Shown: positions 24,467 through 33,284 of the stretch, piece after piece
Layout of the letters: each line of letters starts with the position of its first letter
Position numbering within the stretch: position 1 is the stretch's first letter
NCBI GenBank assembly: GCA_023229845.1
Contig: JALNYK010000002.1
Span: 1 to 64,000 of the forward strand
Direction: 5' to 3'
DNA: 64,000 nucleotides
From: Gallionella sp.
GTDB taxonomy: Bacteria; Pseudomonadota; Gammaproteobacteria; Burkholderiales; Gallionellaceae
Position numbers and translations under genes: made by a program
Notes under the pieces: generated by a model
What the model saw: the letters and a program-made list of their open reading frames with translations, nothing else
The model's database searches: none
What the model was told of the DNA's origin: nothing

Positions 24467-25099
24467 TCAGAGCGATTCTCCTGACGATTTTACGAGCCCC
24501 GCCATTTCGTAATGGCCTTGGTTAATCAGCCCATTTGCGACCGATGACCTATCCTGGGCCGAACGATTCTGGCTCACCTTCCACTTTCCCTTGAGATCGG
24601 TGATGACGATCTCGATCCCGATAATGGCCTGCAGCAAGTTACTCGTAAATTCTTGCGGCGCATCTGAAACCGCCCACGGGTGATCGAATCCAGATTCGTT
24701 GTGTGCCGTGAGTGATTCCAGTTGTGCGCGTATCCAGTTGGCGTCGTGAATGACACGCAACTTGCCTTTGGCTTGCACGCTTACATAATTCCAGGTCGGC
24801 ACGACCTTTCCAGATTCGGCCTTGGAGGCATACCAAGATGGCGTGATGTAATTTTCTGCTCCATGAAAAATCACCAGCACATCGGTATCCGCAGGATGTT
24901 CCTGCCAGAGCGGGTTTGACCTAGCAATGTGCCCGCTCAACACGCCATATGGCGCAGGCTCAGTCGATAACGCCAACGGGATGTGGTTTGCCTCTAAGCC
25001 ATTGGCATTAAGCGTGACGAGTGTCGCCAAAGGCTGGGCGCGAATCAGCTCGTGCATGACCCCAATGTTTGGTTCTTCAAATTGCCGGGGGATGTACAT
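24467..25099 (-). CDS. PaiB-family FMN-binding protein
   Basis: 210 residues starting MYIPRQFEE, the classic N-terminus of PaiB (FMN-binding split-barrel negative regulator family). Further family blocks include LATLVTLNANGLEANHIPL, H-I-A-R-S-N-P, VIFHGAENYITPSWY and VPTWNYVSV. Bacillus PaiB was described as a regulator; many members are probably flavin-binding oxidoreductase-like proteins. It overlaps the transglutaminase-like gene by 23 bp and forms the end of a three-gene minus-strand operon. Confidence 0.88.
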   Translation of the reverse strand: MYIPRQFEEPNIGVMHELIRAQPLATLVTLNANGLEANHIPLALSTEPAPYGVLSGHIARSNPLWQEHPADTDVLVIFHGAENYITPSWYASKAESGKVVPTWNYVSVQAKGKLRVIHDANWIRAQLESLTAHNESGFDHPWAVSDAPQEFTSNLLQAIIGIEIVITDLKGKWKVSQNRSAQDRSSVANGLINQGHYEMAGLVKSSGESL

Positions 25100-25760
25100 A
25101 GTCTTCTTCTCCTTTACACATGCCTCTGTTGTCCCAACTGACAGCGGCGATCATTTCCGTCTCATCAACATCAGGGAGATTCTCATATACCTGCTCCCCT
25201 GTCGCGTTTTGAGTCAATGCCGAAATCACCGGAGGCAGCGGATTAGCCCATATTCCCGGAAAATCCTTTTCCAGCACGGACGCAACCGGAAAAGCCAGTT
25301 TTTCAACCGGAGGGATGAACTCGGCGGCCACACCCGGCTTATTGCCTCGCGCATCGATCCTGTACCAGCCATATTGCGCGAGGTGCACCGCGTTCAGTCC
25401 GTGCAAACAAAATGGCGGCCCCTCCACGCCGACTGACAATCGCTGATAACACAGACCGGCTGGAATGCCATTTGCTCTTAACAGTGCGGCCAGCAAATGG
25501 CTTTTCGCATAGCAATAACCTGTGCCGTGCAGCAAAACCTCCGAAGCTCTACTGGCAACCGGGTTCATCCGATAGTCCCAACTGTGCTTGATGGAGTCGC
25601 GGACAAACTCGAAACAGCGCTTGGCAATCTCTTCATCGCCCGATGCACCAGCTGCGAGTTCGGAGGCTTTCGCCATAACCAGCGGATGCCGCCAGTCGAT
25701 ATGCTCGCTATCCGCCAAGTAAGATTCCATGTTCAGTTGCGCAGAATCAGAAGTTGTCAT
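25077..25760 (-). CDS. Transglutaminase-like cysteine protease family protein
   Basis: 227 residues with the transglutaminase core triad in order: Cys in GTGYCYAKSHLLAALLRA, His in the NAVHL region and Asp in RIDARGN. The pattern matches predicted cysteine proteases of the transglutaminase superfamily rather than protein-crosslinking enzymes. There is no signal peptide, so it should be cytoplasmic. It overlaps the aminotransferase by 4 bp and the PaiB-like gene by 23 bp. A role in amidase or peptide chemistry together with the aminotransferase is inference. Confidence 0.8.
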   Translation of the reverse strand: MTTSDSAQLNMESYLADSEHIDWRHPLVMAKASELAAGASGDEEIAKRCFEFVRDSIKHSWDYRMNPVASRASEVLLHGTGYCYAKSHLLAALLRANGIPAGLCYQRLSVGVEGPPFCLHGLNAVHLAQYGWYRIDARGNKPGVAAEFIPPVEKLAFPVASVLEKDFPGIWANPLPPVISALTQNATGEQVYENLPDVDETEMIAAVSWDNRGMCKGEEDYVHPPAI

Positions 25761-26938
25761 TGCAGCTCCTTCAATATCTGCCGCAGCAAGATCAGTCCCT
25801 CATCCACCTCTGCCAGCGAACTGTTCAGCGCGGGCATGAAACGCAAGCAGTGTAGCCGAGGCGCATTCAACAGCAATCCCCGCTCTCTGGCAGCAGCAAC
25901 TATTTCCGGCCCGGCATTACTGCCGAGTTCCAATGCAAGCAACGCACCTTTCCCGCGCACCTCGCCCAGATTGAACTCTTTCGATATCGCCACCAATCCT
26001 GCCGCCAATTGCGCACCGACATGACGGCTCCCTTCTAAAAATCCATCGGATAACAGAGTCCGTATCACCGCCACGCCCGCAGAAGTAGCCAGCGGGTTGC
26101 CGGAAAATGTTCCGCCCTGATCGCCGTACTCGAAGCAGGAGCATGACTGTTTGGACAGCAATGCCGAAATTGGCACGCCTCCACCCAGCCCCTTGCCCAG
26201 CGTCATGATGTCCGGCTCGATGCCATGTTGTTCATAGGCGAAGAGCGTACCTGTACGACCGCAGCCCGTTTGCACTTCATCGACGATCAGCAACAACTCG
26301 TGGTCGTCGCAAATCTGCCTCAATGCATTAAGGAATTCCGGGTTGGCGGGTATGACACCCGCCTCCCCCTGTATCGGCTCCAGCATGATTGCCACAGTTT
26401 GATTGTTAATGAGCGCTCTGACCGATTCGATGTCGTTCAGCGTTGCTTTGGGGAAACCGCTGACCTGCGGAGCAAAAATCGTATCCCATCCGGCCTTCCC
26501 GCTCGCCGACATGGTCGCCAGGGTGCGCCCGTGAAAACTGTTCGTGAACGTGATGATCTCGAAGGCACCGCTCTTGTATTTCCGCCCCCATTTTCTTGCC
26601 AGCTTGATGGCCCCCTCATTGGCTTCTGCGCCAGAGCTGCCGAAAAAAACCCGATCAAAGCAGCTGTTCGAAGTCAAAAGGCTGGCGAGTTCAATCGCAG
26701 GCTCGTTGTAAAAGGCCGGCCCAACGTTAATCAATTTCGAGGCTTGGGCACACAGTGCTTGCACGACCACACCGGGCGAATGGCCCAGGCAATTCACCGC
26801 CCACCCCTGCACCCAGTCAAGATAACGGCGATTATTTTGATCGAGCAAATACGATCCTTCACCGCACACGAACGCAATGTCCGGACGCGTAGTAGTCTCC
26901 ATCAAACAATCTTTGGTGTACGCAAGTTCAGTCTTCAT
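25757..26938 (-). CDS. Class III (ArgD-like) PLP aminotransferase
   Basis: 393 residues from ATG 26938, which follows AAAGAGA. A TTG 21 bp upstream is less likely. Fold-type I features are present: GSSGAEANEGAIKLAR, SFHGRT, EPIQGEAGV, DEVQTGCGRTG and the PLP lysine in TLGKGLGGG. The order and length fit acetylornithine/succinylornithine or other omega-aminotransferases. The specific amine is not readable. It is the first gene of a compact operon with transglutaminase-like and PaiB-like genes, behind a leader containing a terminator hairpin, so it may not be the biosynthetic argD. Confidence 0.85.
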   Translation of the reverse strand: MKTELAYTKDCLMETTTRPDIAFVCGEGSYLLDQNNRRYLDWVQGWAVNCLGHSPGVVVQALCAQASKLINVGPAFYNEPAIELASLLTSNSCFDRVFFGSSGAEANEGAIKLARKWGRKYKSGAFEIITFTNSFHGRTLATMSASGKAGWDTIFAPQVSGFPKATLNDIESVRALINNQTVAIMLEPIQGEAGVIPANPEFLNALRQICDDHELLLIVDEVQTGCGRTGTLFAYEQHGIEPDIMTLGKGLGGGVPISALLSKQSCSCFEYGDQGGTFSGNPLATSAGVAVIRTLLSDGFLEGSRHVGAQLAAGLVAISKEFNLGEVRGKGALLALELGSNAGPEIVAAARERGLLLNAPRLHCLRFMPALNSSLAEVDEGLILLRQILKELQ

Positions 26939-26976
26939 CGGATCTCTTTCGTAAAGCAAACGTGAAGCAAAAAAAC

Positions 26977-27009
26977 AAAAAGGCCACGGGGATTAGCCGT
27001 GGCCTTTTT
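26977..27009 (-). terminator. Leader terminator or attenuator upstream of the aminotransferase
   Basis: A 13-bp stem (26977-26989 and 26997-27009) around a 7-nt loop. On the minus strand it is followed by a run TTTTTG then seven T, and the aminotransferase ATG lies about 39 bp beyond. No minus-strand gene ends here, so it is either an attenuator of the operon or a bidirectional barrier. Confidence 0.7.
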
Positions 27010-27310
27010 GGGAAAACTTTCTATGTTCAGTCTGGCAGATTCATCAGACTTTCGATTGAAATATCGCAAACGCAGCACGGCATGCCCAATTCATGTCGGG
27101 CATTGGTGGTACGTCGCATATTTCTGTAGGAATTTTTCATGGCGGAGAATGATGATTGCCATGACATGGTTTGTCAACGGCATCGTTAACCGCCAGTCCT
27201 CAGCCCCTTCCGGTTGAGCACAACCACAAACATCATCCGCTTGCCCCATCGCACAATAGCCATGCTAGTATCGCGTCCATAAAAAATCCTAAGAGTTTTC
27301 AGGGGGCGGC
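27010..27310. other. Intergenic region, AT-richer, with a minus-strand promoter
   Basis: About 300 bp between divergent genes with no convincing conserved gene. Minus-strand TTGACA (27172-27177), 17 bp, then CATCAT (27149-27154) forms a fair promoter for the aminotransferase operon. An open frame of about 30 codons could be read there, but it has no distinct ribosome-binding site. An inverted TGCCC/GGGCA pair lies near 27085-27104. AGGGGG at about 27301-27305 is the ribosome-binding site of the next plus-strand gene. Confidence 0.5.
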
Positions 27311-28081
27311 ATGCGTAATATCGTCTTGTACAGCGATGAAAATCACAAGTTCGTACTATTGAACGAGAGCGAACCTGGCGAGGAGGATGGCGTCAGGTCC
27401 AACCAGTATCTGGTGAGCCACGGCGATTGCGGCGTGTTGCTCGATCCGGGCGGCTTCGGCGTGATGCCGCGCGTGCTGGCCGAAATGCTGCGCTACATCG
27501 CCCCGGACAAGCTGAAAGGCATCGTCCTGTCGCATCAGGATCCGGACATCGTCGGCGGCATCTCGACCTGGCTGGAGATCACCGACGCGGAAGTTTATGT
27601 CTCGCGCATCTGGACGCGCTTCCTGCCGCACTACGGCATCAGCGAGATGCATCGCTTCATCGGCGTGCCTGACGAAGGCATGCCCTACCCGGTCTGCCCC
27701 GGTTTCGACTTGCAACTGCTGCCCGCGCACTTTCTGCATTCCGAGGGACAGATCAACGTCTACGACCCGGTCTCGAAAATCCTGTTCACCGGCGACATCG
27801 GCGCGGCGATGCTGCCTATGGACAAGGATTTCGCCTATGTCGACGACTTCGCCGCACACCTGCCGTACATCGAGGAGTTCCACCGCCGCTACATGTGCTC
27901 CAACAAAGCGGCGCGAATGTGGGTCGAGGCCGTCTCCGAACTGGACATCCAGATGATCGCCCCGCAACACGGCCCGGTGTATCGAGGCCAGGCGGTGCGC
28001 GACTTCCTTGCATGGTTCAGGGAGCTGCGTTGCGGCGTAGACCTGATGGTCAGCAGCGGACACTTCGAGCAAGGCGCCTGA
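27311..28081 (+). CDS. Oxygen-binding di-iron (ODP) metallo-beta-lactamase-fold protein
   Basis: 256 residues with the di-metal set of the flavodiiron/ODP branch: H75-x-D77-x-D79 (in SHQDPD), H143, D162 and H220 (in PQHGPVY). The usual final His of the first motif is absent. There is no flavodoxin domain, so it cannot be a complete flavodiiron NO/O2 reductase. Stand-alone ODP proteins are associated with O2 or redox sensing in signalling pathways. The next gene, 3 bp downstream, encodes a GGDEF/EAL protein, so the pair probably forms an oxygen-responsive c-di-GMP module. Confidence 0.82.
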   Translation: MRNIVLYSDENHKFVLLNESEPGEEDGVRSNQYLVSHGDCGVLLDPGGFGVMPRVLAEMLRYIAPDKLKGIVLSHQDPDIVGGISTWLEITDAEVYVSRIWTRFLPHYGISEMHRFIGVPDEGMPYPVCPGFDLQLLPAHFLHSEGQINVYDPVSKILFTGDIGAAMLPMDKDFAYVDDFAAHLPYIEEFHRRYMCSNKAARMWVEAVSELDIQMIAPQHGPVYRGQAVRDFLAWFRELRCGVDLMVSSGHFEQGA

Positions 28082-28084
28082 AGC

Positions 28085-30268
28085 ATGACGCTGCCAACCG
28101 CAGTTCTCCCCGCCGGGCTGGAAGATTTCCGCTATCAGGGGCTGGTGCGCTTCGCCGCCCTGCTGGAAAGTCAGACGCGCTCGCGTCTGTTCGCCAAAAA
28201 CATCGGCGATCTGGTGCGCAGCATCAATACCGAGATCGGAGAGAATCTCGAGGATGGCATCCGCAAACTGCAACAAACCAGCCTTTCCGCCGATGAAAAA
28301 TCCAGCTTGATCGAATTGCTGCGCAACAGCGTCACCCGCTCCTCACGCCTGAATCTGACGATGGAACTGCTGCTGAAGGAGCGCAATCGCCAGTGGCAGC
28401 AGAGCGAGCGCAACCTGAAGCAGATCATGCTCGACTTCCGCGGCATGGTCGACGACCTGTCGCACACCCTGATCGAAAAGGATTTGTTCGAACGGCAGAG
28501 CCATGTACTCGAAAGCATCATTCTGTCGCATGAGAAGGTCGCGCAATGGAAACTGTTCGTGCAGGAAATCCTGCACGGTTTCCATGCAATCTTCCCGTTC
28601 AACTTCTTCTTCATCGCCTTTGCCGAAGAGCACGGCTTGTCGTTGTTCGTGTATTTCCTCGGCGACTACAGCGAAAAGGTCAAGGCCCAGGTGCGCGAGC
28701 AGCTGGCGCAGGACATGCTGGCCAAACTCAAGTTGCCGCCCGACGCGCCGCTGGACATCGAGGAATTCCAGATCCCCGCGGAAGGCAAATACGACTCCAT
28801 CGACGACGTGAAGATGATTACCGTTCCGGTGCCGGAGCTGGAGATGCTCAACCTTGCCGGCCTGCTCGGCGTGGCCTACGGATCACTGCACAAACTGAGC
28901 TCGCAGGAAGCCAGCGTGATCCGCTCCATCCTCGCGGTGATGGTGATGGTGGTCGGCTCCAGCAAGGCGCTGAACCGCACGTTGTCCGAGCTGGAATATT
29001 ATTCGACCCACGATCCGCTGACCGGCTTGTACAACCGGCGCTACTTCAACGAAATGCTCGACTACGAGATGGGACGTTCGGAACGACATAACCACGAATT
29101 CTCCATCCTGATGCTCGATCTCGACGACTTCAAGGACATCAACGACACCTACGGCCATCCCTGCGGCGATGCGGCATTGATCGGCGTCGCCGACTCGCTG
29201 CGCGAGGTAGTGCGCAAGGGCGACCTGGCCACGCGCATCGGCGGCGACGAGTTCGCGATCATCCTGACCGAGACCAACAAGGCCGGCGGCATGGTCGTCG
29301 CCGAGAAGCTGCGCGCGCAATTGCGCGAAGCGACGTTCTCCGCCCCTAACGGCAAGACCTTCCATATCACCACCTCGATCGGTCTGGTCTCCTATCCAGA
29401 GGATGCCCAGAACATTTCCGACCTGATGACCGGCGTCGATATCGGACTGTACCGCGCGAAGAAGCTGGGCAAGGACACGGTCTGCTCCGTCGATAAAATC
29501 GAAACGCAGATCCAGGAAAACCGCGTCATCCGCGACCACGCCGAATCCTTGCGCAACTCATTGCGCGAAGATCGCATCGTGCCGTTCTTCCAGCCCATCA
29601 TCGACTGCAGGACCGGCAAGGTGTTCGCCTACGAGACGCTGGCGCGCCTGTGCGAGCCGGATGGCAGAACCGTCTCAGCCGGGATGTTCATCGAGACCAT
29701 CGAAAAATATGGCTTGGGCCGCGAACTGGATCGCATCATCATCAGCAAGGCCTTGCAGGCGATGAAGGAAAAAATCGAGCGCGGCGATCCCGACATCAAG
29801 CTGTTCATCAACCTGTCGGCGCAGGAAATACAGGGGCGCGGCATCCTAGGTTACGCGGAACAGATGTGTCTGGAAGTCGGCATCCCGCCGAAGAACATCG
29901 TGTTCGAACTGCTGGAGCGCGACGCGGTCGGCGACATGACGCACATGCGCAAGTTCCTCACCGATCTGCGCAAGAAGGGATTCTCGTTCGCGCTGGACGA
30001 CTTCGGCAGCGGCTACAACTCCTTCCACTATCTGCGCGAACTGCACTTCGATTTCGTCAAACTCGACGGCGACTTCGTCCGCAACATCCTGAACTCCAAG
30101 GTCGATCTTGCGCTGGTCGGCAATCTGAGCCGTTTATGTCAGGACCTGGGTATCCTGATGGTCGCCGAATACATCGAATCGAAAGAAATCATGGAAGCGA
30201 TCCAGGCAATGGGCGTGGACTACGCACAAGGCTATTACCTCGGCCTGCCGGCATCGAGCATGCCCTGA
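28085..30268 (+). CDS. GGDEF/EAL c-di-GMP protein coupled to the ODP protein
   Basis: 727 residues: an N-terminal helical region of about 300 residues with no recognised sensor, a GGDEF domain with intact G-G-D-E-F (386-390) and an upstream RKGD inhibitory site, then an EAL domain. In the EAL domain the motif is E517-T-L, and other metal/substrate residues remain: N in FINLS, D-D in DDFGSGY, K in VKLDG, E in AEYIES and Q in AQGYY. Both synthesis and hydrolysis of c-di-GMP are therefore possible. No membrane helix is visible. It lies 3 bp after the ODP gene. Confidence 0.88.
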   Translation: MTLPTAVLPAGLEDFRYQGLVRFAALLESQTRSRLFAKNIGDLVRSINTEIGENLEDGIRKLQQTSLSADEKSSLIELLRNSVTRSSRLNLTMELLLKERNRQWQQSERNLKQIMLDFRGMVDDLSHTLIEKDLFERQSHVLESIILSHEKVAQWKLFVQEILHGFHAIFPFNFFFIAFAEEHGLSLFVYFLGDYSEKVKAQVREQLAQDMLAKLKLPPDAPLDIEEFQIPAEGKYDSIDDVKMITVPVPELEMLNLAGLLGVAYGSLHKLSSQEASVIRSILAVMVMVVGSSKALNRTLSELEYYSTHDPLTGLYNRRYFNEMLDYEMGRSERHNHEFSILMLDLDDFKDINDTYGHPCGDAALIGVADSLREVVRKGDLATRIGGDEFAIILTETNKAGGMVVAEKLRAQLREATFSAPNGKTFHITTSIGLVSYPEDAQNISDLMTGVDIGLYRAKKLGKDTVCSVDKIETQIQENRVIRDHAESLRNSLREDRIVPFFQPIIDCRTGKVFAYETLARLCEPDGRTVSAGMFIETIEKYGLGRELDRIIISKALQAMKEKIERGDPDIKLFINLSAQEIQGRGILGYAEQMCLEVGIPPKNIVFELLERDAVGDMTHMRKFLTDLRKKGFSFALDDFGSGYNSFHYLRELHFDFVKLDGDFVRNILNSKVDLALVGNLSRLCQDLGILMVAEYIESKEIMEAIQAMGVDYAQGYYLGLPASSMP

Positions 30269-30290
30269 GCCTATCACACAGATATTCCCC

Positions 30291-31157
30291 TCAGCTCTTC
30301 TCCGACGCCGGATAGAGCCTGCCGGACAACAGGCTGGCCGAGACGATCAGCGCCGCTCCCATCCACTCGCGCGACTGCATCGCCTCGCCGGCGAGGAAGT
30401 AGGAGACGATCGCGGCGACCACCAGTTCGGACAGGAACAGGACGATCGCACGATTGGCCGGCACCCGCGCGATGCCGTACTGGACGGCGAAGGCGCTGGA
30501 ACACAGCACGATGCCCAGCAGTACCAGGATCATCCAGGAATAGCCGTCGATCGCGACTACTCTTGCCGCGAGTCCTCCCTGGTATAGCAGGAACAGTCCG
30601 CCCAACAACGAGGTGCCGCCCCAGACAGCGAAAGATTTGGCCTCCACGCTCAGGTGCGATGCGCGGCGCGCCACGACGTTGGACAGCGCGAATGCCATGC
30701 CTGACGACAGACCTATCCATTCGGCGGAATTGTCAGGCAACGGCATGCCCAGGTGCGGCTCCCACAACATCACCATCGCGCCGGAGAAAGACAGCAAGAT
30801 GATCGCGTAGCCGTAGCGATTCAGGCGTTCGCCCAGCAGCCAGTACGAGAACAATATGGTCCACACCGGCGCGAGATAGAACAGCAGCAGCACGCGCATC
30901 ACCTCACCGTCCAATATCGCCAGCACATAGCCGAAGTTGGTCCAGCCCGCGCTCAGCACCAGCAACACGCCCCACCAGCCGACATTGGGCAATTCGCGCC
31001 ACACCCGCGGCAGCAGGAACGCGCCGCTCAGCAGCGCCAGCAGATAAGTCAGCAGCGTGGACAACGCGCCGTCCACGCCCGCGGCATCCAGCTCCCGGAA
31101 CGGATACCAGATCATGCCCCATACCAGCGCGCCGCTCAGCAGGCCGGCGACCGGCAT
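30291..31157 (-). CDS. EamA/DMT family transporter
   Basis: 288 residues with ten hydrophobic segments in two EamA repeats of five, including the second-repeat ends (SALIVSAS-type) and LGERLNRYGY / GEAMQSREWMGA at equivalent places. These are drug/metabolite-type exporters of the inner membrane; the substrate is not predictable. Start ATG 31157 (GTG 31160 alternative) gives the normal family length. A much longer open reading frame continues upstream opposite dapC and is not real. The gene is divergent from dapC. Confidence 0.85.
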   Translation of the reverse strand: MPVAGLLSGALVWGMIWYPFRELDAAGVDGALSTLLTYLLALLSGAFLLPRVWRELPNVGWWGVLLVLSAGWTNFGYVLAILDGEVMRVLLLFYLAPVWTILFSYWLLGERLNRYGYAIILLSFSGAMVMLWEPHLGMPLPDNSAEWIGLSSGMAFALSNVVARRASHLSVEAKSFAVWGGTSLLGGLFLLYQGGLAARVVAIDGYSWMILVLLGIVLCSSAFAVQYGIARVPANRAIVLFLSELVVAAIVSYFLAGEAMQSREWMGAALIVSASLLSGRLYPASEKS

Positions 31158-31168
31158 CACATTTTGTT

Positions 31169-31196
31169 TTGATGGCACTGCCCCGCCCCTTATAAT
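31169..31196 (+). promoter_or_regulatory. Promoter of dapC
   Basis: TTGATG (31169-31174), a 16-bp spacer and a perfect TATAAT (31191-31196), 48 bp before the dapC start. Confidence 0.7.
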
Positions 31197-31216
31197 CGCC
31201 GCCTGGCAAATTCCGC

Positions 31217-31236
31217 CATTCCACCGGGGTGGAATG
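31217..31236 (+). promoter_or_regulatory. Palindrome over the dapC ribosome-binding site
   Basis: A 9-bp perfect inverted repeat (31217-31225 and 31228-31236) ends 8 bp before ATG 31245. Its right arm contains the only purine-rich stretch (GGTGGAA), so folding would hide the ribosome-binding site. It could equally be an operator. Confidence 0.6.
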
Positions 31237-31244
31237 ACATAAAA

Positions 31245-32435
31245 ATGAATCCCGACCTGCAAAAACTTCAACCCTACCCGTTCCAGAAACTCGCTGCGCT
31301 GTTCGGCGAGGTGAAACCGAATCCAGATTACCGACCCATCAGCCTGTCCATAGGCGAGCCCAAACACGCCACACCGCAGTTCATCAAGGACGCGCTGACC
31401 ACGGGGCTGGACGGGCTGGCGAATTATCCCACAACCGCAGGCAGCGACGCGCTGCGCGGTGCGGTTGCAAACTGGCTCGGTACGCGCTACGGCATCCCCG
31501 CACCCGATGCGAAGACTCAGGTCCTGCCGGTGAACGGCAGCCGCGAGGCGCTGTTCGCGTTCGCGCAGGCGGTGGTCGACCGCAGCAAACCCGATCCGGT
31601 AGTCGTCAGCCCCAATCCGTTCTACCAGATCTACGAGGGTGCTGCGCTGCTGGCGGGTGCTGTGCCGCATTTCCTGAACACGCTGCCGGAAGACGGTTTT
31701 GCGATGGACTACGCACAGCTGCCGGAAGAAATATGGCAACGCACGCAGTTGATCTACGTGTGCTCGCCGGGCAACCCGAACGGGCATGTGATGTCGCAGC
31801 AGGAATGGAACACGCTGTTCGAGATGAGCGACCGCTACGGCTTCGTGATCGCCTCGGACGAGTGCTATTCGGAGATCTACTTCGGTGAAGACAAGCCGCT
31901 GGGTGCGCTGCAAGCCGCGCGCCAACTGGGCCGCAACGACTATAAGAACCTCGTGGTGTTCTCCAGCCTGTCGAAGCGCTCCAATGTGCCGGGCATGCGC
32001 TCCGGTTTCGTCGCCGGCGACGCCGCCATCATCGGCAAGTTCACGCTGTACCGCACCTACCACGGCTGCGCGATGAACCCGGCAATCCAGGCCGCCAGCA
32101 TCGCCGCATGGAACGACGAGGCGCATGTTGCCGAGAACCGCCGCCTGTATGCGGAGAAATTCGAACAAGTCGTCGGAATACTCAAACCTGTACTGCCGGT
32201 GGCCCTGCCCGATGCCGGTTTCTACCTCTGGGTGCGCACGCCGATCAGCGACACCGCCTTCGCGCAGGCGCTGTATCGCGACTATAATGTGACCGTTCTG
32301 CCGGGCAGTTATCTGGCGCGCGAGGCGCGCGGCGTCAACCCCGGCGCGAATTTCGTGCGCCTCGCGCTGGTCGCAAACACCGAAGAGACCGTGGAAGCCG
32401 CACAGCGCATCGCCCGTTTCGTTTCATCGCTTTAA
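31245..32435 (+). CDS. dapC: Succinyldiaminopimelate aminotransferase
   Basis: 396 residues of the class I aminotransferase fold. The N-terminus MNPDLxxLxPYPFxKL and LSIGEPKH are typical of proteobacterial DapC. The substrate region CSPGNPNG, DECYSEIYF and the PLP lysine in SSLSKRSNVPG are present. It makes N-succinyl-L,L-diaminopimelate in lysine and peptidoglycan precursor synthesis. dapD follows after 24 bp and dapE lies nearby, which supports this call over a generic aminotransferase. Confidence 0.92.
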   Translation: MNPDLQKLQPYPFQKLAALFGEVKPNPDYRPISLSIGEPKHATPQFIKDALTTGLDGLANYPTTAGSDALRGAVANWLGTRYGIPAPDAKTQVLPVNGSREALFAFAQAVVDRSKPDPVVVSPNPFYQIYEGAALLAGAVPHFLNTLPEDGFAMDYAQLPEEIWQRTQLIYVCSPGNPNGHVMSQQEWNTLFEMSDRYGFVIASDECYSEIYFGEDKPLGALQAARQLGRNDYKNLVVFSSLSKRSNVPGMRSGFVAGDAAIIGKFTLYRTYHGCAMNPAIQAASIAAWNDEAHVAENRRLYAEKFEQVVGILKPVLPVALPDAGFYLWVRTPISDTAFAQALYRDYNVTVLPGSYLAREARGVNPGANFVRLALVANTEETVEAAQRIARFVSSL

Positions 32436-32459
32436 CTCAAACTCAAACTGGAAATCATC

Positions 32460-33281
32460 ATGGATCAATTGCAGCAAATCATCGAACAAGCATTTGAACG
32501 CCGCGCCGAGATCACGCCGCGCAACGCCGAATCCCAGCTCAAGGAAGCGGTCGACAACGTCATTACCCAGCTCGACCAAGGCAAGCTGCGCGTCGCCGAG
32601 AAGATCGACGGCCAGTGGGTCACGCACCAGTGGCTGAAGAAGGCCGTGCTGCTGTCGTTCCGTCTGGAAGACAACGCCTTCATCAAGGGCGGCTTCACCA
32701 ACTACTACGACAAGGTGCCGTCCAAGTTCGCCGACTACAACAGCCGCGACTTCCGCGAAGGCGGCTTCCGCGTGGTGCCGCCGGCCGCGGCGCGCAAGGG
32801 CGCGTATATCGCGAAAAACGTAGTGCTGATGCCCTCCTACGTGAACATCGGCGCGTATGTCGACGAAGGCACGATGGTGGACACCTGGGCGACGGTCGGT
32901 TCCTGCGCGCAGATCGGCAAGAACGTGCACCTGTCCGGGGGCGTCGGCATCGGCGGCGTGCTGGAGCCTGTGCAGGCCAACCCGACCATCATCGGCGACA
33001 ACTGCTTCATCGGCGCCCGCTCGGAAGTGGTCGAAGGCGTGATCGTCGAAGACAACGTGGTGATCTCGATGGGCGTGTTCATCGGCCAGAGCACCAAGAT
33101 CTACGACCGCGAGACCGGCGAAGTGCATTACGGCCGCGTGCCTGCCGGCTCCGTCGTCGTCAGCGGCAGCCTGCCGTCCGCCGACGGCAAATACAGCCTG
33201 TACTGCGCGGTGATCGTCAAGAAAGTCGATGCCAAGACCCTGAGCAAGGTCGGCATCAACGAGTTGTTGCGCGGCATTTAA
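32460..33281 (+). CDS. dapD: Tetrahydrodipicolinate N-succinyltransferase
   Basis: 273 residues, the usual length. A helical N-terminal domain is followed by a left-handed beta-helix of hexapeptide repeats, with YVNIGAYVDEGTMVDTWATVGSCAQIG and NCFIGARSEVVEGV as recognisable coils. It transfers succinyl from succinyl-CoA to tetrahydrodipicolinate, the step just before DapC. It sits 24 bp after dapC with no terminator between them, so they are probably co-transcribed. Confidence 0.96.
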   Translation: MDQLQQIIEQAFERRAEITPRNAESQLKEAVDNVITQLDQGKLRVAEKIDGQWVTHQWLKKAVLLSFRLEDNAFIKGGFTNYYDKVPSKFADYNSRDFREGGFRVVPPAAARKGAYIAKNVVLMPSYVNIGAYVDEGTMVDTWATVGSCAQIGKNVHLSGGVGIGGVLEPVQANPTIIGDNCFIGARSEVVEGVIVEDNVVISMGVFIGQSTKIYDRETGEVHYGRVPAGSVVVSGSLPSADGKYSLYCAVIVKKVDAKTLSKVGINELLRGI

Positions 33282-33284
33282 CCC

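Noticed and set aside
24417..27310. tRNA-flanked prophage or integrase island
   Set aside because: No integrase gene and no second copy of the tRNA 3' end were found; only the three-gene set with somewhat different composition remains.
31158..32168. N-terminal extension of the EamA transporter across dapC
   Set aside because: It lies opposite a well-supported dapC. The transporter has its normal length from 31157.
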